From the NCBI GenBank assembly GCA_003210775.1, contig QCUI01000011.1, positions 1 to 41,216 of the forward strand: a DNA stretch of 41,216 nucleotides. The letters are read 5' to 3'. How positions within the stretch are numbered: position 1 is the stretch's first letter; every line of letters starts with the position of its first letter. The translations under genes and the position numbers were made by a program. This DNA comes from Synechococcus sp. AG-679-A04. Its GTDB lineage: Bacteria; Cyanobacteriota; Cyanobacteriia; PCC-6307; Cyanobiaceae. Below, piece by piece: positions 31,486-40,178 of this stretch. The notes beneath the pieces are model-generated. The model saw only the letters and a list, made by a program, of their open reading frames with translations, was not told where the DNA came from and did not search any database.

Positions 31486-33036
31486 ATGCTGGCACGCTGC
31501 CTGAGTGCATCCTTGCTCGGATTCGACGCCATTCCTGTGACCGTCGAGGTGGATCTGGCTCCAGGCTTACCAGGCCTGCAGCTGGTGGGCTTGCCAGATA
31601 CCGCCATCCAGGAATCGCGCGAACGCGTGAGGGCCGCACTGCGCAACAGCGGATTTCGCGGCCCTCTCGTGCGGGTGGTGGTGAACCTGGCACCTGCGGA
31701 CCTGCGCAAGGAAGGTCCCGCCTTCGACCTCCCCATCGCACTGGCCTTGCTTGTGGCGAGTGGACAGCTCGATGCACCTGTTCTCAACGGGCTCTGGTGT
31801 GCCGGGGAATTGGGACTGGATGGCAGCATCCGACCCTGCCGCGGAATCCTGGCCATCGCCTGCCAGGCAGCGCAGCAAGAGGCCCGCGCCCTTGCCGTGT
31901 CGGCAGACGATGCAGCCGAGGCCTCCCTGGTGACCGGACTGGTGGTGAACAGCGCCGCCACGCTTCGAGAACTCGTGGACCGTCTTCGCAATGGCCAATC
32001 TGGAGCGCCTCAACGCTGCAGACCAGTGGGAGAGGAAGCCATTGAGCAGGCCGCTCCAGCACCTCAATCCACCAACAACCTTCTAAGCCTTCCTGGACAG
32101 GATCTCGCCCGTCAAGGACTCGCGATCGCTGCTGCCGGCGGCCACCATCTGCTGTTGGTCGGTCCACCTGGATGCGGCAAAACAGTTCTGGCCCATCAGT
32201 TGCCGTCACTGCTTCCTCCACTGGACAGGGAGGAAGCACTGGAAATCACCCGCCTGCATTCGATTGCCGGACTCATCCGTGGGAAAGGGCAGCTCATCCG
32301 GCAACGACCCTTTCGAAGCCCACACCACAGCGCAACAGCGGCCGCATTGCTTGGAGGGGGTGCCAATCCCCGACCGGGAGAACTCAGCCTCGCCCACGGT
32401 GGAGTGCTGTTCCTGGATGAACTCACCGAATTCCCCAGATCGGTTCTCGACCAGCTCCGCCAGCCCCTCGAGGAGGGCGTGATCTGGTTAAGCAGGGCAA
32501 GGATCAGCTGCCGCTTCCCCACCCGGGTGACCCTGGTCGCGGCCGCCAATCCCTGTGCATGTGGTTGGGCAGGCGATCGCCGCTGCATCTGCAGTGAGCT
32601 AAAACGACGGCGTTACTGGGGGCGGCTTTCAGGACCGCTGCTCGACCGTCTGGATCTTCAGTTGAAACTCGAACCAGCAGAGCCCGATAGTTTGCGGCGA
32701 AGCATGGCTGAGAAGTCCCATCGACAGGATCCGACATTCAGCGCTGCCTCAATCGATCGCGCCAGGGTGAGGATGCGACAGCGCAATCCTGATGGCCTGA
32801 CCAACCGGGAACTCAGCGCGGAGGGTTTACAGCGTCATGGACGGTTCAGGGCAGAAACCATCAGCCATTGGGAGGATGTCCTCCGCGCGAGACGTTTGAG
32901 CATGCGCAGTGGACTGCGTCTGCCGCGGGTCGCCAGAACAGTGGCCGACTTACGTGCCAATGACCAGGTGACCCTGGAGAACCTTGCTTCTGCCCTTTGT
33001 TTCAGAAGCTTCGATGTTGCTGAGCCATGGAGCTGA
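31486..33036 (+). CDS. comM: ComM/YifB family AAA+ ATPase (Mg-chelatase-like)
   Basis: This 516-aa protein starts at the ATG at 31486 (MLARCLSASLLGFDAIPVTV), the normal family beginning, although the frame is open further upstream. The N-terminal Lon-like domain has GLPGLQLVGLPDTAIQESRE. The AAA+ part has Walker A GPPGCGKTVLAHQ near residue 226, Walker B LFLDELTEF and the zinc-like CACGWAGDRRCICS. The C-terminal domain ends ALCFRSFD. ComM is a helicase for branch migration during natural transformation. Its presence fits a cell able to take up DNA but does not prove it. Confidence 0.95.
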   Translation: MLARCLSASLLGFDAIPVTVEVDLAPGLPGLQLVGLPDTAIQESRERVRAALRNSGFRGPLVRVVVNLAPADLRKEGPAFDLPIALALLVASGQLDAPVLNGLWCAGELGLDGSIRPCRGILAIACQAAQQEARALAVSADDAAEASLVTGLVVNSAATLRELVDRLRNGQSGAPQRCRPVGEEAIEQAAPAPQSTNNLLSLPGQDLARQGLAIAAAGGHHLLLVGPPGCGKTVLAHQLPSLLPPLDREEALEITRLHSIAGLIRGKGQLIRQRPFRSPHHSATAAALLGGGANPRPGELSLAHGGVLFLDELTEFPRSVLDQLRQPLEEGVIWLSRARISCRFPTRVTLVAAANPCACGWAGDRRCICSELKRRRYWGRLSGPLLDRLDLQLKLEPAEPDSLRRSMAEKSHRQDPTFSAASIDRARVRMRQRNPDGLTNRELSAEGLQRHGRFRAETISHWEDVLRARRLSMRSGLRLPRVARTVADLRANDQVTLENLASALCFRSFDVAEPWS

Positions 33037-33045
33037 CCAGGGCCC

Positions 33046-33198
33046 TTGCAACATCAGGAACAACCCTTCATCGAGCTGATCTGGGATCATCCCGATAAGG
33101 CTGAGGTCCGATGGCCGGAGGAATGGTCATCTTCTCCTCTCTGGGATTTCCCATTGCATGGGACAGGGATTCCGCCATCCAGGAGCGGAATGCATTGA
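33046..33198 (+). CDS. Possible 50-aa small protein after comM
   Basis: A frame opening at a TTG nine bases after the comM stop encodes a Trp- and Pro-rich peptide (QPFIELIWDHPDKAEVRWPE, then SPLWDFPLHGTGIPP). Residue use is protein-like and it could be translated with comM. There is no ATG and no recognised family, so the call is tentative. The rest of the 33037-33360 gap holds only the hairpin at 33269. Confidence 0.35.
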   Translation: MQHQEQPFIELIWDHPDKAEVRWPEEWSSSPLWDFPLHGTGIPPSRSGMH

Positions 33199-33268
33199 TT
33201 GAGCGACCCATGGTGTTGACTCCTCATCTCTGACTTCAGTCTCGACAGGACAGCCCAGGAAGCCAACA

Positions 33269-33291
33269 GGCCGAAATACTGGTTTTCGGCC
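33269..33291. terminator. Hairpin between convergent comM and rpsU
   Basis: GGCCGAAA-tactggt-TTTCGGCC forms an 8-bp stem in the space where the comM and rpsU transcripts meet. Its T-rich flanks are short, so it may serve as a weak two-way terminator. Confidence 0.6.
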
Positions 33292-33360
33292 GTTTATCTG
33301 GAACGAAAGCTGCACCAAACAGCCGATCGAACGTTCAACAATTCACCGGGAGAAGCTGAT

Positions 33361-33531
33361 TCAGCGACGACGACGACGCTGCTGTGCTTTGCGCTTGTAC
33401 TTCTCGATCGGTGTTTCGTGATGACGCAGACGCTTGAGGTCAGCGAAGATTCCAGCTTTGGAGACCTGACGCTTGAAGCGACGCAACGCCGATTCAATAC
33501 CTTCGTTTTCGCCGACCGTGACCTGAGTCAT
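33361..33531 (-). CDS. rpsU: 30S ribosomal protein S21
   Basis: This 56-aa gene was read directly: [20 protein letters not shown], then [20 protein letters not shown], ending [14 protein letters not shown]. This is S21 throughout, with the basic tail typical of the family and the normal length. S21 joins the 30S subunit late and helps base-pairing of the mRNA leader with 16S rRNA. It lies 53 bases downstream of the DUF3747 gene's end on the same strand. Start ATG at 33531. Confidence 0.95.
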   Translation of the reverse strand: MTQVTVGENEGIESALRRFKRQVSKAGIFADLKRLRHHETPIEKYKRKAQQRRRRR

Positions 33532-33584
33532 TCAACAAGCAAGAGATTTCCAGCGCTCTAACTTAGCAAGTGACCTCAAGGGGT

Positions 33585-34193
33585 CTATTCAGTTTCGTCG
33601 GTGACAGCCGTCTCAGCTGCGCTGCCTGAGTCGGACTGCACACCATCGCGATACACGTAGAGATGTCCAAGGGTGCGCTTGCCGTATTGACGGCGCATCA
33701 GGCGCCAACCGGGCTCGAGCTTCAGCTGGACAAAACTGTTGCCGGAGCCTCCTGACCGAGCCACCAAAAAAGTAGGTTCCGATGGATTACGCGTGGGCAC
33801 AGCCATCAACTGAACGTCTTTCGCTGACTTGATCACCGAGAGGCGATAGCGCGTTCCCAGGTCGTCAGCGCCGATGCGCAGCGAATAACCATTGCCGTCG
33901 ATGTAACGATTACAGATACCCGTGAAATCAAAGGTTGCCAGCAACGGATCAACCACTGCAGGAGCACTGCCACTCACCGAGTAACAAGGACGGGCACTCG
34001 TGCGTTGCTCGTAGATATTCAGCTGGGATCGTTCGCCAGAACCGATCGGAGCTGAGACCAGAACAAACTTGGTTTCATCGACCTCAGCGGTGGTGAACAG
34101 GGAACCCTGAGCACGTACCGAGGACATCAGTCCTGTGACGACAGTGGCACCAAAAACCGAGAGAGCGGCAGCGGCGATCCGAAAACGGGCCAT
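33585..34193 (-). CDS. DUF3747 secreted protein
   Basis: This 202-aa protein has a signal peptide (MARFRIAAAALSVFGATVVT, cut near VRA). Its domain matches the cyanobacterial DUF3747 pattern: FTTAEVDETKFVLVSAPIG, RPCYSVSGSAPAVVDPLLAT, FDFTGICNRYIDGNGYSLRI and ADDLGTRYRLSV, ending with the PGWRLMRRQYGKRTLGHLYV motif. Two conserved cysteines may form a disulfide outside the cytoplasm. The family has no established function. It is upstream of rpsU on the same strand and downstream of a small membrane protein gene. Confidence 0.85.
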   Translation of the reverse strand: MARFRIAAAALSVFGATVVTGLMSSVRAQGSLFTTAEVDETKFVLVSAPIGSGERSQLNIYEQRTSARPCYSVSGSAPAVVDPLLATFDFTGICNRYIDGNGYSLRIGADDLGTRYRLSVIKSAKDVQLMAVPTRNPSEPTFLVARSGGSGNSFVQLKLEPGWRLMRRQYGKRTLGHLYVYRDGVQSDSGSAAETAVTDETE

Positions 34194-34250
34194 CGAAGCA
34201 GAAGAATGTGTCTGGATCGTAAAAGTGCCGAGGCTCTTCGGCTGCCTTGA

Positions 34251-34448
34251 TCAGGCCGGTTTGTTGAGCCGAATCGCAACTAGAAGTGACCCAACCGTGG
34301 CCGGGAGTGTCAGCCCGAGGATCCATCGGGTGACCGTGACACCCAGATCAGGATCGCCATAGGCAAGTTCGAACACACTTCCTGTGGCAGCGATGCCGAG
34401 CACACAGGCAAGGGCCAGGAACAGCCCTGAAAGGGGTTTCATCGGCAT
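34251..34448 (-). CDS. Small membrane protein, unknown
   Basis: This 65-aa protein has two hydrophobic segments (SGLFLALACVLGIAATGSVF and WILGLTLPATVGSLLVAIRL), separated by an acidic loop (ELAYGDPDLGVTVT). The start may be MKPL at 34442 instead of MPMK at 34448. It lies four bases behind def on the same strand, so it is probably co-transcribed with it. No family was recognised. Confidence 0.65.
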   Translation of the reverse strand: MPMKPLSGLFLALACVLGIAATGSVFELAYGDPDLGVTVTRWILGLTLPATVGSLLVAIRLNKPA

Positions 34449-34452
34449 GGGA

Positions 34453-35058
34453 TCAGGGGATGGAACGCACGTCGGAAGACTGGAAGCCGTGGTCTTTCAG
34501 CTCTTTGCTGAGCTCACTGGCGTCGGTCACCCGGTCGACGAACAGCACGCCAGTGAGGTGATCCATTTCATGCTGAATGCAGCGAGCCATCAGGCCGTCG
34601 GCCTTCATCGTGCGCGGGCGACCCATCTCGTCGCGGAAGCCCACCTGCACTGCACTGGGCCTCACCACATTGAGATAAACACCAGGAATGCTGAGACAGC
34701 CCTCCTCGTAGGTGTCGAGACTTGCACTAGCCGACACAATCTCAGGATTGATCAGCACTAGCGGCGGAGTGGTGGCATTCTCCGGATCAAGATCGATCAC
34801 CAGCAGCTGCTGGTGAATTCCAACCTGAGGAGCAGCCAGGCCAATTCCACGGGCGGTGTACATGCTGCGCAGCATGTCTCGTACCAGATCCCTCACCGAC
34901 TCATCAACCTTGCCGATTCGCCGGGCATCAACCCGCAAGACCTCATCACCCATGGTGTGGATTTGAAGCGGAGGCGTATCCAAGGCCTTCTTAGGCACTG
35001 CCACCGAGGAGCTGGTCTTCTCCGCAGTACGCGCCAACTGGGCGAAGCTCCTGGCCAA
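34453..35058 (-). CDS. def: Peptide deformylase
   Basis: This 201-aa enzyme removes the formyl group from new proteins. All three motifs are present: GIGLAAPQVG (71-80), EEGCLSIPG with metal ligand Cys121, and QHEMDHLTG with His163, Glu164 and His167. The start is a TTG at 35058 giving MARSFAQLAR; the next in-frame ATG (residue 36) would remove part of the N-terminal extension. It diverges from the S9 peptidase gene across 65 bases. Confidence 0.96.
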   Translation of the reverse strand: MARSFAQLARTAEKTSSSVAVPKKALDTPPLQIHTMGDEVLRVDARRIGKVDESVRDLVRDMLRSMYTARGIGLAAPQVGIHQQLLVIDLDPENATTPPLVLINPEIVSASASLDTYEEGCLSIPGVYLNVVRPSAVQVGFRDEMGRPRTMKADGLMARCIQHEMDHLTGVLFVDRVTDASELSKELKDHGFQSSDVRSIP

Positions 35059-35123
35059 GGTCTCAAACTCCGTCCGATCTGTGCTGATCTTAGGCAGTCC
35101 CCTCTGAGCATCGGATCGCAGTC

Positions 35124-37037
35124 ATGAGCTGTCCCCAGCCCCTGTCCGCAAGGACTGCCCTCGGACGCCAACCGGTGCTGAAAACACCACAGATTTTGGG
35201 CAACTGGGTGCTCTGGCTGGAGCAACGGCCTCAGGAGAAAGGACGGACCACAGCCATGATCCGCCCCTGGCTCCAGACCGAAGCAACAGCGAAAGAACTG
35301 ACGGCATCCCCTGCCAACCTGCGCTGCCGGATTCACGAATACGGCGGTGGTGCCATGGCCGTGGCCCTGATGGGAGACAAACTGCTGCTGACCTGGATCG
35401 ATGACAGCGACGGCTGTCTCTGGCAGCAGACCTGGCATGGATTGGGCAGTAAGGATTGCGCAGCCCTCACAGCCGAGACGCAGCCGATCCGCATCAGCGC
35501 ACCAAGCGCATGGGGCCTGGGAGGAGGCCTGATTGATCAGACAAGGCTGCGTTGGCTGGGAGTGATGGAGTGCAACGGCCGTGACCAGCTGGTGAGCTTT
35601 GCCCTGAATCAGAGCGATCAACAACCAAGGGTGCTTCACGCAGCCGATGATTTCGTCGGCTATCCAGCACTCAGCGCGGATGGAAGCCAGCTGGCCTGGG
35701 TGGAATGGCGCCAGCCCGCCATGCCCTGGGATGCCAGCGAGCTTCGATGCGCTTGCCTCTCGCCAGAGGGGCAGCTGATGGAGGTGCAGACGCTGGCCGG
35801 AAGCCGACCGGATGCCGAGCAAACAATCTCCGTGTTTCAACCCCTATGGCAACCCGACGGCAGCCTGGTCGTTGCTGAAGACAGCAGTGGTTGGTGGAAC
35901 CTGATGCGGCTTGCCAGTCCCGCCAGCGGAAAGCGCAACTGGGAACGTCCATGGCCGATGCAGGCGGAATCCGCAATGCCCCAGTGGGTGTTTGGTATGA
36001 GCACCAGTGCCTGGGATGGCAAGCAGCTGCTGGCAGCTGTTTGCTCTGAAGGTCGCTGGAAGCTGAAGCAGCTAAAAAGCGACGGCACGATCCTCAGCCT
36101 GGATCAGCCCTTCGATGATCTGGCCGACCTGCATGCCGACGCAGGACGGGCCGTGGTCATCGCCAGCAGCCCCTTGATCGGCCAGGGCCTGCTGGAGCTG
36201 GAGTTGTCCACCGGTGATTGGCAGCACACTCCAGCAAGCGAAGCTGCACTACCGATCGAAGCCATCAGCAGCGCCGAACCGTTGTGGTTCAAAGGCGCCG
36301 GCAACCTGCGCACTCACGCCTGGTACTACCCGCCCCTCGGTGGAGCGAGCAGCGATGCGCCCTTGCTCGTGAAAATCCACAGCGGACCAACCGCCATGGC
36401 TCACCGCGGCCTCAGCCTTGGCATCCAGTTCTGGACAACCCGAGGCTGGGGGGTGGTGGATGTGAATTACGGAGGGTCCACCGGGTTCGGGCGGGCCTAC
36501 CGGGAAAGGCTGAACGGCGGCTGGGGGGTGGTGGACGTCCAAGACTGCGCCGCGGCTGCAATGGCTCTTGTGGAGGCAGGTCAGGCCCATCCGCAAAAGA
36601 TCGCCATCGAAGGCGGCAGCGCCGGTGGATTCACCACGCTGGCCTGCCTCTGCTTCACCAATGTGTTCCGGGCAGGAGCATGCCGCTATGCCGTCAGCGA
36701 CCTCACGTCTCTGGCTTCGGAGACGCACCGCTTTGAGGCACGCTATCTCGACTCGCTTGTGGGGGCCTGGCCTGAGGAGCGGGCCAGCTATGAGCAGCGC
36801 TCACCGCTCCAGCATGCGCAATCCATTCGCTGCCCAGTGATCTTTTTCCAGGGTCTTCAGGACAAGGTCGTGGTGCCAGAGCAAACCGAACGCATGGCCG
36901 CTGCTCTGAGCAGCAAAGGCATTCCTGTCGAGGTGCAGACCTTCTCCGAGGAAGGTCATGGCTTCCGAGACAGTGACGTGAAGGTGCAGGTTCTGGAAGC
37001 AACGGAGCGATTCTTCCGTCGTCATCTCGAGCTCTGA
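35124..37037 (+). CDS. S9 family (prolyl oligopeptidase-type) serine peptidase
   Basis: This 637-aa protein has an N-terminal seven-blade-type propeller (for example FVGYPALSADGSQLAWVEWR and FQPLWQPDGSLVVAEDSSGW). A C-terminal alpha/beta hydrolase follows with nucleophile IEGGSAGGFTTLACL (Ser near 497), acid FFQGLQDKVVVPEQ (Asp near 579) and His in EEGHGFRD (near 612). It belongs to the acylaminoacyl-peptidase/dipeptidyl-peptidase group, which trims short peptides admitted through the propeller. No signal peptide is seen, so it is probably cytoplasmic. Its 3' end overlaps the converging aldolase gene by 16 bases. Confidence 0.92.
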   Translation: MSCPQPLSARTALGRQPVLKTPQILGNWVLWLEQRPQEKGRTTAMIRPWLQTEATAKELTASPANLRCRIHEYGGGAMAVALMGDKLLLTWIDDSDGCLWQQTWHGLGSKDCAALTAETQPIRISAPSAWGLGGGLIDQTRLRWLGVMECNGRDQLVSFALNQSDQQPRVLHAADDFVGYPALSADGSQLAWVEWRQPAMPWDASELRCACLSPEGQLMEVQTLAGSRPDAEQTISVFQPLWQPDGSLVVAEDSSGWWNLMRLASPASGKRNWERPWPMQAESAMPQWVFGMSTSAWDGKQLLAAVCSEGRWKLKQLKSDGTILSLDQPFDDLADLHADAGRAVVIASSPLIGQGLLELELSTGDWQHTPASEAALPIEAISSAEPLWFKGAGNLRTHAWYYPPLGGASSDAPLLVKIHSGPTAMAHRGLSLGIQFWTTRGWGVVDVNYGGSTGFGRAYRERLNGGWGVVDVQDCAAAAMALVEAGQAHPQKIAIEGGSAGGFTTLACLCFTNVFRAGACRYAVSDLTSLASETHRFEARYLDSLVGAWPEERASYEQRSPLQHAQSIRCPVIFFQGLQDKVVVPEQTERMAAALSSKGIPVEVQTFSEEGHGFRDSDVKVQVLEATERFFRRHLEL

Positions 37038-37702
37038 TCCGCCTGACCGTAATGAAGGCCGCGGAACTGGGCATGCACCGCTTGCATCTGCTGCGTGGAG
37101 AGCAGCGGGGGCTCCCCCAGCTGCAGAGCCTGCAGATACATGCGCGCCAGGGTCTCCACCTCAACCGCCACTCGTAACGCAGACTCCAGATCCTTCCCCA
37201 GCGTCACCATTCCATGCCTGGCCAGCAGACATGCAGTGCGTTGGGCCAGAGCATTCACCACGTTGTCGGAGAGCTCCTTCGTACCGAAAGTGGCATAAGG
37301 AGCACAACGGATCTCATCACCGCCTGCCACTGCCACCATGTAGTGGAAGGCAGGAATGCCACGGTCATGGCAGGCCAGTGCGGTGGCATGGATGGGGTGG
37401 CAATGAAGGACTGCCATGGCTTCGGGGTGGCAGCTGAGCACATCCGCATGCAGGCGCCATTCAGACGACGGTCGCCGCTGCTTCTGCTTCAGGGGTTGTC
37501 CACTGAGATCGAGTGCCACCAGGTCACCAACCTCCATCTGTTCATAAGGAAGGGAGCTGGGAGTCACCAGAAGTCCTCCTTCAATCCGAACCGAGAGGTT
37601 GCCGGAAGTGCCCTGATTGAGACCTGTGCCATTCATGCGGCGTGCCACGGTCACCAGCTGATGACGCAGTGCCTGATCAGCCAATCGATCAGCCAAAGCC
37701 AT
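37022..37702 (-). CDS. Class II aldolase (MtnB / Ald2-type)
   Basis: This 226-aa protein is a class II aldolase/adducin fold enzyme: NQGTSGNLSVRIEGGLLVTP, SSEWRLHADVLSCHPEAMAV with the acid residue, VLHCHPIHATALAC with the zinc His pair, and the third ligand in LLARHGMVTLG. It overlaps the end of mtnA by 14 bases. In that context it could be methylthioribulose-1-phosphate dehydratase (MtnB) or the lyase (Ald2) of the DHAP shunt, which splits the sugar into DHAP and an aldehyde. Sequence alone does not decide; no mtnC or mtnD is visible. Confidence 0.85.
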   Translation of the reverse strand: MALADRLADQALRHQLVTVARRMNGTGLNQGTSGNLSVRIEGGLLVTPSSLPYEQMEVGDLVALDLSGQPLKQKQRRPSSEWRLHADVLSCHPEAMAVLHCHPIHATALACHDRGIPAFHYMVAVAGGDEIRCAPYATFGTKELSDNVVNALAQRTACLLARHGMVTLGKDLESALRVAVEVETLARMYLQALQLGEPPLLSTQQMQAVHAQFRGLHYGQADQSSR

Positions 37703-38801
37703 ACAGACTCTTCAGCCCCTCCTCACTGGCATCGGCGACACCCCGATCGGTAATCAGCGCAGTGACCAGCCGGGCTGGGGTCACGTCAAAGGCAGGGTTG
37801 AAGCCATTACTGCCGTTGGGTGTTAGCTGCACCTGAGCCAGAGTGCCTGCCGCTGGTCCATCGAGCAGCCGGCCCTGAATCGCCGTGACCTCCTGGGGGG
37901 AGCGAGCTTCTATCGGGATCTCCGCCACCCCGTCATCCAGGCTCCAGTCGATGGTTGAGGCGGGGAGTGCCACATAAAACGGCACTGCGTTGTCATGGGC
38001 CGCCAGGGCCTTCAGATAGGTCCCAATCTTGTTGCAGACATCTCCACGGCGGGTGGTGCGATCCGTTCCCACAATCACCGCATCCACTTCACCGTTCTGC
38101 ATCAGGTGACCTCCCGCGTTGTCCACGATCACGGTGTGGGGAACGCCTTCTCTACCGAGCTCATAGGCCGTGAGCGATGCACCCTGGTTGCGAGGTCGGG
38201 TTTCATCCACCCAGACATGAAGATCAAGACCGGCGCGGCGGGCCTTGTAAATCGGGGCTAGCGCCGTCCCCCAATCGACCGTGGCCAGCCAGCCAGCATT
38301 GCAGTGGGTCAACACCTGAAAAGGCTTGTTCTGGCGGGATTCTGGCCTAGCCGCCGCGAGCCGCTGGATAATTTCCAGGCCGTGATCGCCGATGGCTGAG
38401 CACATGGCCACATCCTCATCAGCGATCAAACCGGCTTCTTCACGAGCAGCTACTGCCCGTTCCAACGGAGGCAGCGGCAACACACGATCACGCACACGCT
38501 CCAGAGCCCAGCGCAAATTCACGGCTGTGGGGCGTGTGGCATTGAGTTGATCAAATGCTGCCGCCAGGGCTGCATCACTGGCGTCATTTTGCAAAGCCAG
38601 CATCAGGCCATAGGCACCGGTCACCCCGATCAACGGAGCGCCACGAACCACCATGGTGCTGATGGCCGCAGCCGCCTGCTCACAACTGTTGAGAGTGCGG
38701 GTTCCGAAGCAATGGGGCAACTGGGTCTGATCAATCACCCAGACCGAGCGACCGTCCGCTTCCAGTCCGATGGTGCGCCAGGCCTGGCCGTCAATGTTCA
38801 T
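37689..38801 (-). CDS. mtnA: S-methyl-5-thioribose-1-phosphate isomerase
   Basis: This 370-aa enzyme starts at the ATG at 38801 (MNIDGQAWRTIGLE); a TTG 45 bases upstream is less likely. It converts methylthioribose-1-phosphate to the ribulose form in methionine salvage. Motifs are STMVVRGAPLIGVTGAYGL, the catalytic Cys in LTHCNAGWLATVDWGTALAP (near 167) and the catalytic Asp in IVGTDRTTRRGDVCNKIGTY (near 247). It is the upstream gene of a two-gene unit with the aldolase. Confidence 0.95.
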   Translation of the reverse strand: MNIDGQAWRTIGLEADGRSVWVIDQTQLPHCFGTRTLNSCEQAAAAISTMVVRGAPLIGVTGAYGLMLALQNDASDAALAAAFDQLNATRPTAVNLRWALERVRDRVLPLPPLERAVAAREEAGLIADEDVAMCSAIGDHGLEIIQRLAAARPESRQNKPFQVLTHCNAGWLATVDWGTALAPIYKARRAGLDLHVWVDETRPRNQGASLTAYELGREGVPHTVIVDNAGGHLMQNGEVDAVIVGTDRTTRRGDVCNKIGTYLKALAAHDNAVPFYVALPASTIDWSLDDGVAEIPIEARSPQEVTAIQGRLLDGPAAGTLAQVQLTPNGSNGFNPAFDVTPARLVTALITDRGVADASEEGLKSLYGFG

Positions 38802-38909
38802 CCGGATCGCTTGATAGACCTGGGCCAATCTGCCTGTCCGCTTCAAAGCATCCCTTCAAGGCGCTCAATCCGTCCAGGCCTGGCTCGTGGCCAAAGCCAT
38901 GACCATGGC

Positions 38910-40178
38910 TCAAGAGTTGTCCCGGAAGAATGTGATCACACCCTGAAGCTCATCGGCGAAGCGATCGATCTCCGCCGTCGTTGTGATGAAGCTGAGGCTG
39001 GCGCGGGCTGAACCGGTGACTTGATAGTGGCGGTGCAGTGGCTGACAGCAGTGATGTCCACTGCGAATACAGATCCCGGCAAGATCGAGCATGGCGGCGA
39101 TGTCGTTCGCGTGGACGCCATCCACCAGAAAGGTGGCGAGGGCTCCACGACCGGACTGTTGCTGCGGCGTTGGACCGAGAATGCGCAGACCGTCAATCCC
39201 CTGCAGGCGATTGAACAGATGCAGCGTGAGATGCGCTTCCCAGGCGGCGATGTTCTCAAGCCCGATCTGCTGGAGATAGGTGAGTGCAGCACCCATACCC
39301 ACTGCCTCACCGATGGCGGGAGTACCGGCCTCGAACTTGTACGGAAGGTTGGCCCAGGTGCTGTGATCCAAATAGACGTCCTGAATCATTTCTCCACCGC
39401 CGAGAAAGGGCGGCATCGAATCCAGCAGAGCTTCTCTTGCCCAGAGGAAACCCATCCCTGTGGGGCCGCAGAGCTTGTGCGATGAACCCACAAGAAAATC
39501 AGCATCGAGAGTCGTGACCGAGGTGGGGTGATGGGCAAGGCTCTGGCACGCATCCACCAACACAAGGGCACCGACAGCATGAGCAGCTGGGATGACCAGT
39601 TCCAGTGGATTACAACAACCAAGGGTGTTGCTGATGTGAACAAGGCTGACCAGTCGCGTGCGGTCGCTGAGCTTGGAACGGAAATCGTCAAGATCCAGTT
39701 CTCCTGTTTCAGTGACCCCGACATGACGCAGAACACAACCGGTTCTCTGCGACAGCAATTGCCAGGGCACCAGGTTGCTGTGGTGCTCCATCAACGTGAG
39801 CAGGATCTCATCACCTTCACGCAGATTGGCGTCGCCCCAGCTGCGGGCCACCAGATTGATGCCCTCGGTGGCGTTGCGAGTGAACACGATCTCCTGCGGG
39901 CTTGTCGCACCCACGTAGGAAGCGGTGATGGAACGGGCCGCTTCAAAGGCCTCGGTTGCCCTAGCGCTGAGCTGATGCGCTCCTCGATGAACGTTGGCGT
40001 TGTCGCAGGAGTAATAGGCCTGCAGCGCTTCGAGAACTACCCGGGGTTTCTGGCTGGTGGCGGCGTGATCGAGATAAATCAGAGGGTCGCCCTGAGCCGA
40101 TCGCTGATCAAGAATCGGGAAATCAGAGCGTGTGCGTTCCGCTAGAGAGACACCGGTATCACGAGGAAGTGTGGTCAT
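38910..40178 (-). CDS. sufS: Cysteine desulfurase SufS
   Basis: This 422-aa PLP enzyme takes sulfur from cysteine for iron-sulfur cluster assembly. It has LIYLDHAATSQKPRVVLEAL at the start, the PLP Lys in LVGSSHKLCGPTGMGF (Lys235) and the persulfide Cys in IRSGHHCCQPLHRHY (Cys377), with the RSGHHC form of group II desulfurases. Its start overlaps the stop of sufD by four bases (ATGA). In cyanobacteria the order sufB-sufC-sufD-sufS is standard and under SufR control; only the last two genes are in view. Confidence 0.96.
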   Translation of the reverse strand: MTTLPRDTGVSLAERTRSDFPILDQRSAQGDPLIYLDHAATSQKPRVVLEALQAYYSCDNANVHRGAHQLSARATEAFEAARSITASYVGATSPQEIVFTRNATEGINLVARSWGDANLREGDEILLTLMEHHSNLVPWQLLSQRTGCVLRHVGVTETGELDLDDFRSKLSDRTRLVSLVHISNTLGCCNPLELVIPAAHAVGALVLVDACQSLAHHPTSVTTLDADFLVGSSHKLCGPTGMGFLWAREALLDSMPPFLGGGEMIQDVYLDHSTWANLPYKFEAGTPAIGEAVGMGAALTYLQQIGLENIAAWEAHLTLHLFNRLQGIDGLRILGPTPQQQSGRGALATFLVDGVHANDIAAMLDLAGICIRSGHHCCQPLHRHYQVTGSARASLSFITTTAEIDRFADELQGVITFFRDNS

